In this document: positions 12,301 to 27,300 of the stretch, one piece after another
Numbering within the stretch: position 1 is the first letter of the stretch
Layout of the letters: each line of letters begins with the position of its first letter
DNA from: Haemonchus contortus
Taxonomy: Eukaryota; Nematoda; Chromadorea; Rhabditida; Trichostrongylidae
Length of the DNA: 64,000 nt
Assembly (NCBI GenBank): GCA_000469685.2
Contig: LS997566.1
Coordinates: forward strand, 44,131,442 to 44,195,441
Reading direction: 5' to 3'
Notes under the pieces: generated by a model
The model's database searches: none
Told to the model about the DNA's origin: nothing
The model's input: the letters and a program-made list of their open reading frames with translations, nothing else
Program-made: the position numbers and the translations under genes

Positions 12301-15300
12301 GGAGTACCTCAGTTTTTTGGAACTTCTGGTCATTTTCTGGATTCTTTGACTTTTAGGAAGTTGACGCTGGACCACTTATCCCAAAACTCTTTTTATCCAA
12401 TTATGCCCATCAAAAAGTCGGCTGGAACTGGCTTGATCAGTGCTCATCTTCCCATTTCATTCCGTCATTATTTTTCTTTTCCCATCATGCCTTCGTTTGG
12501 TGAGAATTTGCCTTGTAGGAGTAAAAATCAATAGTGAAAATAAAAAATAATAAAAAATAGCAAATAGATCTCTACTAGTTTGATTTGTTTTATTTTACCA
12601 CATGCCGCCACTAATTGGAGCTCCCAAATGGCAGATGAAGCAGCACCAAGAGTAATATCAAAGATCTTGATGTTGTAGCTCACCTCACATGTGGTAACAG
12701 TGTTCCTGGGTATCCTGGAGTAGTCAACTGGCCCTGCTGGCCAGTGATAATGCCACCACAAGCTGAAAATTCAGTTTAGCAGAGAATCAGAAGTAAAAGT
12801 CCATTCGGAGATAATTATGAATCAGTTGAACTTACACTCATTGCTGACTTTCAGTGTCATCTCAAATCCGCACTTCTTATCTTTGCACAATTGACGACCG
12901 GCTTTCTATAAGGCAAGACTACCGACCGTACCAGTTGTTAATTGTCGTTGGGTTACGGTAAGAGACGACGGTAAATAGCAAACCTGTATGGTTCCATTTG
13001 ACCGGAATTGTACGGTCATTTCACTGCTAGCTGATCGATAATCGATTTTTTCGAGGTGACGGCCGTTACATTGTGGCTCCATGAGGTACGGTGCTAAAGG
13101 CAGTCAGTCGAAAAGACAATTCACATTTCTTCTAACGGGTTGAACTTACCTGTTTTATTACCGTCCCGAATCGATATGCTATCGGTGGAGCAATTCACGT
13201 TCCATGTTAGGCCAATATGGTTCACCCTAGAATCGAGGCTTCTCAGTAAATGACTCGCACAAGCAGCCTTATTTGGCAGACGCACTTTTCGGATTCAGAT
13301 TACGGAGGCAATTTGATGCCTTACAACTTGGGCATTTACTTGGATTGAACAACGTCAGGGTGGTTCAAGGATATCGAGCTTTTGAAATCGATTCGCTTCA
13401 GTTGGCACAAAGTCGAATATGGTTTAAAGAGGACCACTGGGTTCGACAAAAAGCGTACTCTAAGCTGGGTTGAAGTGATTGTAAATCGACAGCTTTATCG
13501 TCGTCTACCTCGACTATCCCCATAACTATCTCGTCGTCTCACTGTCTAAGACGATTCTCTAGCTAAACCCACGCCCCTAAATGGTACGGGGTCAAGCGCC
13601 CACTTCTACCTCTAACAACGTCAAGGGCAAGACGTAGGTTGTGTTACTAGAAAAAGTTTTATTTGCCGTTATTCTACGTTTTCATTGCAGTAACGTCCGC
13701 ACTTATTACATTACTTGTTGTATTTTTACTCCGTTACCATCGAAGTTATAAGAAAACCACTGAACCGCCACCACAAGCTTTGAGTATCTGTGATATTGAA
13801 AATGTCAAGAATAGTTTGCGCAGTTGAGTTTCTGAGTTCTACTCTTACTGTGATCCAAAAATGCATAACAATTGAATGAAATGGTATACGATACCATCGA
13901 AAAAGGGATCAGAAGTAGTGCAAATACGGAAAGGCACAATTCACGTTAAGAATATTTTGTGGGATTTTCCCTCGGAGAAACTTGCGACTCATAGGGATAG
14001 CCTAAGGAACGCTGTCGTGTCAGAAAAAACGTTAAGATAAGGCGTAATAAAGGCCCAAAACCGGCTTAGCCGACATGCACTCCCAAGGCGGACGCCTTCT
14101 CAAATGTTGCAAAAGCTGTCGAGGTTGCATAATTCGCACCGGGACCCACATCTTGCACGCAGGCAGTTTACTGCAGCTAGCTGTATGCAATGGAGCTCAC
14201 ATTTGGACAGCTCATCCAAAGACTCCCTCCATGCAACCTCTGTCGTCACATTCTCGTCGAACCCCTAATTTTACTTCTTTTTTTAAAACCTTACGCTCAT
14301 CTTGATTTGGCGATTTCCGTTTGTGGCCGCTTTTACATTATTCTGGATTATCACTTAACTTCCATTACTCGCCTCAAACTATATACCACGCAATTATCGT
14401 GAACTGTGACATTCTTACGCTTCACCCTAATACCCCCTCGAAAAAAAAACGAAGGTCGTACTAAGCTAGGGCAGAGCAAGAGAAATTCAATTGTCACCTT
14501 GTGGAAACCGTCCTTACTGCGTAGACTTTCTCTACACTTTTACTCTGCCAGCTAATCAACGTACCTTGCTTCGACCATGTGGCTGTTTGGTGCACGTACT
14601 GACCAGTCGCATTCAGTTCGAAGTGGATAGACATCTGGATAGTTAGGAGACGTTAGCGAATAGTTCGACCCGGGGCGAAGTACGACAGTCCCACCGCAGG
14701 TTGCTGTAAAAGGCTGCATATTAAAGACGACGAAAAGGATATGCAGAGCAATTTTCAAAAATCTAAAGTACTCAGGTGCGGCACGACCCGTGATGGTTCG
14801 AGAGATTACCAGCTTCATTCCGCACCTACAGTCAGAAGATATAACACTTACCGAGCTCATACACTGCCGTAAATCCATTGCTCGCTGCAAACGAGTCGGT
14901 ACGGATCCGTACAAATAAGAAATTGCCGGTCGAGTAGATTGTCGAAGGGGCATAGATGTTGCAATACCTGAAGGTACAGATTCCAAAAGGTCAGAAGAGG
15001 TTCACGGCCTGACCTTAAAGGCGCTGAATATGTAGGACACCGACCTACCCTACCGGGATACATGAGGAATCCCTAGACACCGCGGTTAAGGACGTTCCTC
15101 TCCCTAACCGACCTGGCCCACCGCGTAGAACCCAGAATACTCATGCCCTATCTAGCCCATTCTTTAGGAGCATAAGGATACGATGGAGTAGATAACATTA
15201 AGACCACTACGACCTAATTTGTTGAAAGTCATTTCCCCACTTCCGCACCACTAAGCCTTCAATGCTATCAACTTCCACCGAATGGTTTCGATCTGAGCAC

Positions 15301-18300
15301 CATGTTTTGGCAAAAGTTTGATGGAATTGGGGATTGGGCCAAAGAGCCAGATCATGTTTTTAGGATCCCCTTGTTGGTAGATGTTCCTCCCACAAAGCAG
15401 AGAGTAGATCACTAAGGGATCGATTCTTCCCAGATACGAAAAACGGCTGCTGTGTGGGGAACGTCTGTGTAGCCCTTGTTTACGAGATCACGTAACGAAC
15501 CGTCCAATCAGAGGCGAGTGTTCCGTTGGACCATCACGAATTTCCAGCCAATCACATTCATCGCAGCCACATCTGAAACAATGGCGATAAAGTAAACATA
15601 CAGAAATTCAAGGATAAAATAAACATATGAAAATGCACTAGCAATTAATATTTGAATGTAACGTCACTATGTATAAAATCAAGCTGTAATGGTTTTCAAA
15701 AGGTAAATCACTCACTCATCATCAGCCGATTCCATTTTGAATTGTTCTGAATCAACCGTAAACCGTAGACGATGTCCATTAGGAGCACGTAAGGTGTACT
15801 GGCAGTCCAGAGAGTGTGGTAGGTCTGAATGATTGACAATGAAGACGCCTGATGTGATGCCTTTGATGCCTACTCCTATCAGGTATTAGGTAAGGTAATC
15901 AATTTTTTTTTACTTGCCCTTTAGCGGAGAGCGAAATTGGTAATAGATGAATCAGAAAGTACTGTAACTGTAAGTGCTGTATTGATCAGGGATATGGGTA
16001 CGGTAGCTTTAACGAGTTACTGTAGCATAAAGTGATACGATGGCTCACATCCTGGATATCGTGGAGTGCTGAGCACTTTGGAAGGTTCGCTTTCATCAAC
16101 AAACAGATTCTCAGAGCTACAGTCTTCGCTGATTTCGAATATTCGCATTTGGAAACCCTGAACAAAACGAAATTTCTGGATAAGTCCAGACAATAATTAT
16201 TTTTGGATTATTTTTGAAATTTTATACTTTGTTTAGTTTTCCAACATTGGTGTAGCGTATAAACATTCTCCCTGTTTGCATTGTACCATTGTGGCTCGTT
16301 AACGTATCGAGTGTTCCACAGTAGGTTGACTCCTTCTTGATGGGACCGAATTGAGTGGAGCGAGGTGACTGCAAAACACAATCAAAGCATGCTCTACAGA
16401 CAGATGCTCTTTAGACATTTTTATTACTTATTAGTTAGTTTCCATTACACTTTTTTGGCGTTTAATTTTGAATTCTCTTGTCCCACTGATGGCGGAGGTG
16501 GTGTAGTGGCAAGTGGCGCACTATCTTGCACGTGTGGTTACCAATCCCGGATCGATACCCGCCCAGGCCAAGCCTTCCATCCCTCCGGGGTCGGTGGATT
16601 GGTACCAGACTCGTCTGGGATGATAAAAGCACTGACTTGTACATTGGCTGGGCACCGCAAGTCATTGTATAGGCCACATACGCCCTTATTACCCCACTAC
16701 GATTCCGAAGTTGAGTGTGGGGGCGCATCCCTCAGACGGGATTGATTAACGCCAAAAACTTTAACCATTATCCCTTATCCTTGTCCCACTATCGCCAACT
16801 CTGGTACGAGGTGATAAAGGAGTTAGAGCGTCAGGACAGAGACCTCGATCATAACTAGGTCCCAATCAAACATCCTGTTACCGAATATAGTCAACAAGAC
16901 GGATTTCAAAGTCCTGTAAATGGGTAATACAGTAGCCCGAAAAACACTCAAGTGCCTCCAAACAACCGTAACATATACGACTCAACAAATAGATACCTTG
17001 GGTAAGGTACGGGAAGTGGGGGGTGGGGCATGGCGGGGTTTACGGTATCACACTTTGATGATCTTAAAATTCCTCTTATCTATAATTTAAGATGAAGAGT
17101 TTGTGAAACAATAACACGGACTGTTGGTCCCAGTGCGAATATCTCACACGGACTGTTGGTGCGAATATCTATCTGCCTACGACATATCACAGTTCTCAAT
17201 GTTGATGATCCACATCCTGTCTGCTCCTTCAGTACGTTGTATAAGTGACTTCCCCTAGTCGTCTGATGATTCTGTCATTTCTGTACTCCACATTACTGCA
17301 TCATAGACTAGCGGACTACGAAGTCTGTATTTTTCATTACCAACAGGCGGAATCGCTTGGATCGAGGACGGCGTAGCAATAGAAAACATAACTTACCACA
17401 GACAACACATCTTGCGTACATTGATCAGTTTTCTCCAAATCGAGGTCGAGAATCTCATATCCAATGCGACGATTCGAACCGAGAACAATGGACCACATAC
17501 ATTTCTGAAATTTCAGCGATTACATGGTGTCTAGTGCAAGCGCTATCTGTGAGGAATAAATGAGTGACGGTAACTCTTCCCAAACTTCCACAGCAAGCGT
17601 CAGAAAATTCGCGTCGGCTACCGTTCGAGATTTAAACCTTCCCTCTCATAGTACGCGAATGCGCGCGATCGAATGCGACGGGTGCGATGCGATTTCCGCG
17701 GATAGGTTCCCACACTTGTGAGGAATGGCTGTCATGCAAGGATAGTTTGTATTTAGCTATGCTGATCTTTCTAAGTACTTTGTTTCATAAGCCGATCTTC
17801 TTCCCTTTTTCCTATGTGTCTCTATAGGTTGCTTACACTTATTTTCATTTTCCATGTTTGGTTTGTGTTTTTTGTCCTTGTTATTTCGTTGGAACTCTTT
17901 TTAGTGCTCTTTGACTTGCAGTCCGTCGCCACCGTTGCTAACTCTGCTTACCTCGATGCTTCTAATTTAACACAATGTCCGGCCTAACTGTTCTCTCCGT
18001 GCCATTTTGCCAATAGCAATCAAGTCGGTTCCACGAGGGAGGTTGGCGTACCCGTGTGCCGAAGTTCCGACTTAGTCCTATGATTCCTAATGGAATGAGG
18101 GCACCATGGCCAACTGGTGGGGTTACTGGCTATAGGGCACCATCAGGCACTCACGATCAGTGCAGCTTTTGGAGAATTATACACACAGGTATTCCTGTCC
18201 TCTCTCTCTCTTCCTAATCTCACATGTACAATGGCGGCAGGTGGTTCACTTGCTTCTAGCTGTGCGCACTCAGTGAGATGCATAAATAAATAAGTAAATA

Positions 18301-21300
18301 AATAAGTACCCTAAAATTCCATAGATAAGAGCGGGTGAGCATTCCGGTGAAAAATTAATTGGAAAAATCGAAATTGAATGCAGTCACCCCTCTAACTTGA
18401 TGGATGGGTAAATTAAACCTCGAGGAAGAAGTTAAGAAGAAGCTCCGCCCCTCAACTCTAAACCCCGCCCTCTTAATAAACAATTTATATAAAAAAACAG
18501 CGATTCGTAAAAATCGGTGTTTTTTTATATAAATTGTTTATTAAGAGGGCGGGGTTTAGAGTTGAGGGGCGGAGCTTCTTCTTAACTTCTTCCTCGAGGT
18601 TTAATTTACCCATCCATCAAGTTAGAGGGGTGACTGCATTCAATTTCGATTTTTCCAATAAATTTTTCACCGGAAGGCTCACCCGCTCTTATCTATGGAA
18701 TTTTAGGGTATATAATCGCCTTTGCTCTATGATTCCGAAGTATTATAAATCCGTCGAAGCCGCGAAAAAGTTGACCTTCTGCATTTCAAACTTTCTTCGA
18801 ACAACTATATGCCCATACCATGTTTTTATACCAGTAACTTTGATCCTCGTTGTAGTTCGTCTTCACATCGCAGGCATTCAAAACAATTGCTTGCTTCTGA
18901 CCTGATGGCTCTCCCTAATATAGTTGCATGTATTTACATATACCTGAGCCGATTCGACACTAATAACATCAAATTATTAACACTCAGTGACCGAAGTTCT
19001 AAACAAAAAGTAGGTCCACTGTTATTGGTTTCCTGTACCCGAATGGTGTGATGCGCTCACCTCACCCGATCACGCCCTATAAAAAGGGAATATCTGAATT
19101 TTGAGCGAACGGGTCATTGCCGCTAGCAGTGGGAATTCGGGTGCAAGATCTGCCACCCAGTTGTTATAGAAACAGTGTTGGCCTTCTGTGAAAGTATGAG
19201 TTTATTCGGTATTCCAGAGAGCAAGAAATATGGCCGACCTACCTCTTCAGTTGCCGGTTTTGGATAGCCAGGGTTTGTAAGGACATGATCGAGTAAACCA
19301 TACGATTGTCGAATGTAATCGAACGAATTGCACGCTAAATAATTACATATATATCATGATTGAAGTTGCTTTCTATAAATCACAGCTTGTATCAAGCAGA
19401 AAAAAAGGACACAGTGAGGTTGAGTAATCGATTAAAATTATGAAGAGCAGGAAGGTTTTTGCAAATATGCCACGCACAGAATCTTAATGGACCTCACTTC
19501 TATAACCTTAAATGGTACGGCTTGTTATGACTACTCTTCACCTGGGAGTCGGTGAGGGCAGTTCTAATCAAGATTGTCTATTGCCCTTTCAACGGTGATA
19601 CTCGCGCAGTATAGATTGCTAGCCAATTCTCAGGAAACTGTTCAGCAGGTTTAAAGGCACAGATCACGATAAACTTAGGGTAACCGTTTTTTGAAGGGAA
19701 GTGATAGACCCACTCCAGAATAGTGCAATAATAACGAAAAACCCGAAAAAAAAACGACGAAAAAAAAGAAATACAAAGATTCAAAAAAGAGCTGAAAAGG
19801 GGGGTTGGACGAGTTTCACAATAAAAAATCGGCGGTTAAGGGAATTTTCGGGCGTGTAGACGAACGCGACGCAGTGTCAGCAATTGCACACAACACGCTC
19901 AAACCGCTGATTTTGTCTTCATTGTTGGGCAAACACTGGGCAAAGAGCTGATTTCGTGCTGAATGGTGGATCCTAACGCGAATACATGGCTCTGCACTGC
20001 GTCTACATCTCGTATGACGTGACATCGATCGAGGGGCGGGAAAGCCAATCACGGCAACAACAGGGCTTGCACTATGCGCTGGACGTCGAGATTGGGGAAG
20101 TAGGAGGGTCCCTCCGAGCATCCATTGGGGGAGGTGAGTATTCCTAAAGGAAGAACTCAGTAACCTTTTTTATCGTGAACCGTGCCTCTAAGTGGTTCGG
20201 CGGTTTGCAGGATACTCTAGAGATAAGTTCGTTTAATTTGCTTCTTGCCTTCTACCCACCTGAAGGAAAGGCGGTGAATAAAGAAACTACAAGAAACGGG
20301 TGAGTTCACTATAAGATATGGGAATTACCCATTTTAATTATCTGTTCTACTGCGAACATAGTATGTGTTCTATCCATCTCATCTTGTTCTCAAACCTCTG
20401 ATACCAACTGGAACACAACAGAGGAAGCCCAAACATACTCAGACGGAATTCCAACTTGAAGCCGCGACCACTTCGTGAACGATCGGACACGAAATGCACG
20501 TACAAGACCTTAATAATGCTGAATAAGTAAGACTTTTAAGGTTGATTGGCGGAAGTACTGGGATACTAAGTGGCTGGAGAATTTCAGAGAAACGTAAAGC
20601 TAAAAAGTAAATTGGCGCACCTTGTTGTAAGAGTAATCGAGGGTCACGTTAGTTTGCGTTGTTCGACAGTATTTCTGGCCATATTGGAATTCACTGAAAC
20701 AACGACATTCTCCTAGCCTTCTCGTATAATCACTCGTAGTCGCAAAACTCCATTGTCGTGGTCAAATTCAAATCTGTTTGGGCAATGCCCCTTATTATCG
20801 GAATTTTACAGTATTTTTTTTGATGACTGAAGTGCACTCCACACATTCCACTATGTGGGCAGAGAGTATTTCCGCTCCTTAAGAGATGGTCCCGTCCCTC
20901 TAGTGGCCAACCCTTTAGAAAATAGGGTGGGAGTGATTATTAAACAGCGAACTTCCACTATGCTCCTAGAAAAGCATTTCGACACTTACTCTCCACTTCC
21001 TTCAGTGATGTCACGATCAGGCAAAAGCGAAACGAAGTCAAACGGACAGCCTGGTACACCTTCCAGGTCCAGTAGAATGAACTGAAACACAGTTATGTTC
21101 GATCGCGAAACTATTTATTAAGTCCTTGCTCGGGGGTTCGAATGCCCGGAAGGGTGCCTCGCCCTCAATTTTTTCACAGATTCCTCATCTAAACAGCTAT
21201 CAGCCGACATCGCAATTTCTGAGAGTTACCCGGGCCATACCGGTTCCTAATCTGAGATAGTATCCAGCACCAGGCAAACATGGGTGAAGGTTCGCAAAAA

Positions 21301-24300
21301 AGCCTTCAAAGCAAGTCTAACGAGGGTTCACTAACTGTGAGAATATACATACCTTTATGAACCGGGTGCGCTTCGTTGCGCGCTTCCGCCGGAACTAGGT
21401 CACGCCGTAGCCGTCGCATGCGGCGGGTCAGTCCGCGATACTTGAAAGACGCCGCAGTTGTCAGTGGGGCATACGGTTTACGCTTGGTCCACGGCAGTCA
21501 GTCAATGAGAAGATAACACGAACAAATGCAAATCGTTCGCTCCACTCACGCTTGGTGGTACTACAGTGTCATGTCAAGACCTCAGTGGAGTGCGCCGCGC
21601 GCGAAGTGGGCGGGGTGACATACTTTTGACGTACGCGCGCAACGGACGTTCGCCTTATGAACCATCTTGCACAAGGCTTTGGAGACGAGTATTCAGGGCT
21701 GTAGGGATCGGTGGGAGATCACTATTAACACCGTTTATCGAAAGGGCGAACTCCACCACCAGATGTTGGTATTTTAGGTCTTATAGGGACAGGGAAGCGG
21801 GAAATATATGGGGTTCAGAAGCATACGGGCCCAGACTTCGTGGACCACTTTTCAAATAACGATGTCATCCAAGAATATCGCAAAAATTACTACAAATAAA
21901 TACAAAAAGTTCAAAAAATTAGGAAAAGCTTGGGATCATTTACCTTAACTCGGAGCCCAGTCATAAGTGGTCTTTCAATCGTCCATTTGCAATGCAAATT
22001 GTTTTCATATCCAGAATCTGAACAGAGTAAAAATCGTCAGAGCAGTGATACCACTAATTAGAAGGTACTAATGCTCCTTCTACAGCTACTGTGCTTCCAG
22101 AAATACTATTAAAATCATATTCCACCAATATTTTTCATGGCAATTGGAGAAGTACCGTTGCTTACCTTTACCAGGAGGCTTCGGATTGGTCAACTCCTGC
22201 CACTCCCATGTTGGAACCATGACGGATCCGCAGGAGTATACTGGAATAGAAATTGGTATTAAAAACAGTTTCTATCGAGTATATTTGAAAGTACCTATTC
22301 GATTTTGGCTCGGTCAGTAGGAAAAGATTGTTTCAGAACCCAACCGTTCACACCTCTTCAATGAGGCTTCGATTCAGGTTTTGGGGATGGTTGAATCCAT
22401 GAAAATTGAAATTTCAGAAGGTGAAGACAATCATGGGATGGTCAACTCCAATGCAGCACGCTATTGAACAATTTCATGGACTTATACGGCAGGCGGGGCG
22501 GAGGCGGTGCAGTGGCAAATGGCGCACTATTACATGCATGGCCACGTGTTCGGACCCTCAATCGATATACATTTGAGCGAACCGAGCTTTCCGATCGATT
22601 GATTGGTACCAGAATCGTCTGGGAAGATGGAAGCACTGACTTGTACATGGACTGGCCAACGCAACTCAGACCACGTACGCATTACACTCGCCACTACGAT
22701 TACAAAATGAAGGCGAATACGGGGCGCATCCCTCAGACGGGATACATCAACGTCTGGAGACTTCACCCTTAGTTCTCTATAGGACAGGCGACACTACTGC
22801 CTCTAGAGCTCCATCCTAAACAGAGCAGCACTTCATGTATGACGACGGAAGGGATGCTACCTTGAGGGAATTCCGGAGAACAGGTAGAAGGAGAAGTTCA
22901 TAAAGGATCCCCAGGAGCCACGACCATGGCAGGAGGAGCCTTACAATTGGGCAGAAAAGAAAGTTCAACGATTAGAAAGAACAGGGTAAACTGGGAAGAG
23001 GGCGAAAAGGGAATAGTTGGTGGAGACCTTACCTCTCGTAGCATTGGTTCCTTCACCTTCAGTATGATTTGCGTTCCGCTTAGGTACACTCTGCCATGTT
23101 AGGCGGAATTCACTACGTGGTGGAGCGAAGAATGACACCTCCAAACGGGAGAAGGGCAGGTAGATATCTGAAAATACCATTATGGCTTTACCAGTTACTG
23201 CAACTTCAATAGAGTTACCTGCTGGCGGAACGAATCCGGCAACTCGTACGCTTCCAGTTCGTCCACTGGATAGAGAGTTGTAATTGGGATTATCAACTGC
23301 TTCTGATAGCTGAACAGATGATTATACTTTACTGGGTTCCAGCAGTATCGTAGTGAACTTACGAATAGGCCAATTTTATTGACGCCATCAAAGCCCTCGT
23401 AATTCTCTTCGGGTATTTGAATTTGATCGATATGAACAAGGATTCCCTGGAAGGAAACATTACATCTGGGAAGTTTTGCCCATTGGGCAGGTCCAATAAC
23501 TCACCTTTTCAGGCTCCCCTTCAGCGATCCACACGAAATTCGTGTACAACTCTTCAATCAGTACTAATGGCTGTTGGATGACATGCGATGTTGTGGTACC
23601 GCCATGAACTGAATGGATATATCGCTCAGGGAAGTCCTCATTACTGTAAAGTATCACTCAGACTGTCAGCTCACTTCTGGAGAATAGGACTCGCATTTCT
23701 GGACTAATAAGATCCTCCTCAGAGTCTATCTCTTTAGGTCTCACGTAGCGGAATTTTATCCATACGACTTCTTCCTGAACAAAAGCTGGATTGGACAGAA
23801 CAAAGTGAAGGATGAGCCGGTTTGGGATCGTTTTCAATGCAAAAATACAAGAAATTCGCCAAAAAAAAAATCAAAAAGAAATGAGAAGACCGTTACCGTA
23901 GCAAACATGGACGTCGTTTTTTCGCACCATCGACCAATTAGCGGACCAGAAGCATTCCATTTACGGAATTCCAAATAGGAATCAGTACAATTTGGAGAAT
24001 ACGGTATTACCAAGTCTCTGAAACAGGGCATCTATCCAGCTGTGGCATACGGTACAAAAGCAAATCTGAGACCAGTTCGTTTGAAAATCAATTCCACGAC
24101 TCCAGTTCAAGTTACTGCAGAACTCTCAAAGGTACAGTTCACGATCAAAGCGGTTTCTGGGAAAGTCCCTAGAATGAACATGTGACCCCAAGGATAGCAC
24201 AAGGGACGCTGTCGGCTCGAAAAATGGCTTAGATAGAGCGTAATGAGGGCTTCAAAACCGGCCTGGCCGACGACACACCCAAACGTGGACGAGTTTTCAC

Positions 24301-27300
24301 GGCGTTACAGGGGCTGCTAGGTTGCACATCTGCACCGGGACCCATAACTTGCACACAAGCAGCCTCGTTTACCCTGCTGTATGCAGTGGCGCGCACATCT
24401 GAACAGCTCGTCCCAATACCCCTTCCATAGTAAAAAAAAGGCTGAAAAACTCGTCCGAAAACCTCTACCGCATTTGTTGGCACATTCTTATCTAGCCTCT
24501 TTCTTTAAGTTTACTACTTTTTTGAAGCTCTACATTTCTCTTACTGCGCCCCCCGATTTTCACGGTTCCTTCGTCACTTTTCACTAATCTTGACTATCAT
24601 TACCATCATTGGTCAAACCTAGATATCTAAAAAATATCGAACCGTCCCTTTAGGGAAGATAGCTCATTGAGACTAGTCGAACTGGGCAAAATGCACAGAA
24701 ATGTCACGGTAGCATCTCCGCAGTTCAGCGAAGGGGTCGTTACTGTTAAGTGATGCCTAGTAAGTTCAACTCACGTCACGGACGCTCTGACACCGTTACC
24801 AGGATTTTCGCGTAACGTCCATACACAGTCGAAATCGCCTTCGATATCGGGGATCGTTATGTAACCTTCGCGAGCGGTAATTTCGCCTCCACATGCTGGA
24901 ATTGAAGAAGTAACTGCTTCCATTCTTCACATTGGAAGCTTGAGAATGGTCCTTAAGCGAAAAGTGGCTTACTGTCGATCATAGTCGAATAGGCAATGGA
25001 CATTCTTGTGGCGAGCAAAGTGTTCCCTTTCACGAAACTGATTCGAATCTCATTTTTGGCTCGGAATTCTTCATGTGTGGGAGCCGCCTCGACCAGATAC
25101 GGTCCTTTAGCCTCTCGTGTTTGCCTTTAAAGTAAAATTCTACAAGTCAAGCCTAAATGATCTCAAGTACATGACTGACTGAAACTGAACCACTCACATA
25201 TCACCACCATCGATCTGAATTTCGACATAGCTGTTTCCGTAGTGCATTTCAGCCACCCGATGTTTCGAGATGCCACGACTGACAAACTCGTCCAGTCTCA
25301 CATAAATCCCAGAATCAGCTGAAATAGAATCAACTCTGCTGATGAGCACAGAACATCAGAAATTGAAGACGTCTCGGAAACTCACCCTCATTTTTCTTTC
25401 GGATAGTGATGTTACAGATTTCTTCCTCAAGATCGCTGAACGTCATTACACGTTCTTTGTCGTCCGCCAGCACCAGTCCACCACATGCCGTTCGAGCCTC
25501 GAGAAGGAAACCGATCTGGAAGTGTTGCGGAGCACTCATCGTCAGTCAATATGTGAAGGATCATGTACTCTTAGGGAGAGACGGGCAGTAGGAACGGTTT
25601 TGTAAAATCGATCCGTCGCACGCGGCTGTCGCGAACCATTTGCCTCGCTATAACAGTTCTAGCGTTCTTCACACAGCTCAATCGCTATGCGATTATTATT
25701 TTTGGCATGACTCTACTTTTAGTTCTTTTGTTCCTCTATTTCTTGATTGCGGCTGCATCCTGCCACATTCCTTCGCCAGCGGCGTCTCTCTCGCCGCGAC
25801 GCGACAATTTCGTTCCTACTGCACCACACCCACTCTTAGGCCATGTAGGATGGTGGAAGCAGTGAAAGGAGAAATGGTTCTTAGGGAGAGCAATCTTCCA
25901 CATGAATTATTTTCAATTCTACTGCTCAGCACTCACTCGAAGTAAGACAGAGTTACATTTTGGGTAAACAGAAATTACTGGAATTTCAAGCCATTTCCCG
26001 TCAAGACTACTCAGAAATTGTTGAACTTTCGAGCCTATTTTCTCAGGACTACTCATAACCTTCAACGATAGCGTGAGCTAACTCCGGATTGCTGATGATG
26101 TGGTCAGGGAAAAACGAGGAAAAATGGAAGCACTCCAACGTGTCGATGCCACTTACCTTCTTGACATGCTGATCTTCCCCAGACATATGAATACGTGCAG
26201 CAGACGCTCCTCGGAATGTGACGAGCGACTGAAAATATAAAAGAAATCGTAAATAAGACTTTGATTCGACACTGAAACAGTCAGTTACTTTGTAAGCATC
26301 TAACTAAGCTAGCCCCTTCTCTCGCTTCCCACTTTTGATTGAGTAAAGAGGTAAAGGATGATTTATCCCAAAACTTCAACTCAAGAACAACGAAATATGT
26401 AGTGGCCTCAAGCAAAAAACTACTCCTACATTAGACTAGTCTTCCGTTAAAGTCATTCCCCGTATTTGATGGTACCTTGCGTTGAAAGCTTTTCGAAATC
26501 GATTCTCTGTGTTCCTGATAAGCAACAAGGTCTAAAATGTTTTCTTGGTGGCGACAGCAAACTTTTGTGATACCGAAAGCAACCCAGGACAACATCACCC
26601 CAAAAAAGGGCCATGTATTATTAGGTTGATGCATAATTATTGCGGATTTTTTCGTGGCTTTTTTTCTCTCGATAGAATTCGAATATCGAGTTCAGGTTTT
26701 CTCTAATAATGATCTGCTTGATATCCTCTACAAGAATATACTCAAAAAAGCATCCGCATATTCGAGAAATTAGGCTTTACTACTTCGAGAAAGATTGGAA
26801 GGTGGCACAGTCATTCCGCGATCTCAGTAACTTTTCGGCGATCGTTCATTAGGTGATCTAGTGAAAGTACACATGACTTCCTGGAGGTCAAAACACGATT
26901 ATTTTGATATTTTCTATTTCCCCTGCATTTTACCTGCCTCTATATATTAGGTTTATGCATAATTATTGCGGATTTTTTCCAGCAAATTTTACTTAAAGAA
27001 ACTATAGAAATACTAAGCAAAGACATATTCAAATAATTACTCCGGAACTTATTCACCATCTACAACAAGCACTGCTTCCCATTGATTAGTTAGTCGGATC
27101 CCAAAAGCGAAGAAGTTTTGATCCTTACGGGCGATCCACGCCTTGACATCGGCCATCAAGTCATCCAAATCGACGTAACTTCTACTCTGTAGCCATTTTT
27201 CGATGAACGGTTGGCAACGGTTGACGAGATAATCCATAAAAGTTCCTGCTGGTGAATATGGGAGATTTAGGGGCAGATCCCATTTCTTGGTTGGCTCTGG

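Noticed and set aside
12590..12684. Minus frame [15 protein letters not shown] following the CUB18 first exon
   Set aside because: It is in another frame from the exon, and the phase-2 splice to RCEWELRAG is exact; taken as chance.
21121..21180. tRNA-like T arm (GGGGGTTCGAATGCCCGG)
   Set aside because: No A box or acceptor stem at proper distance; cannot be supported as a tRNA or SINE.
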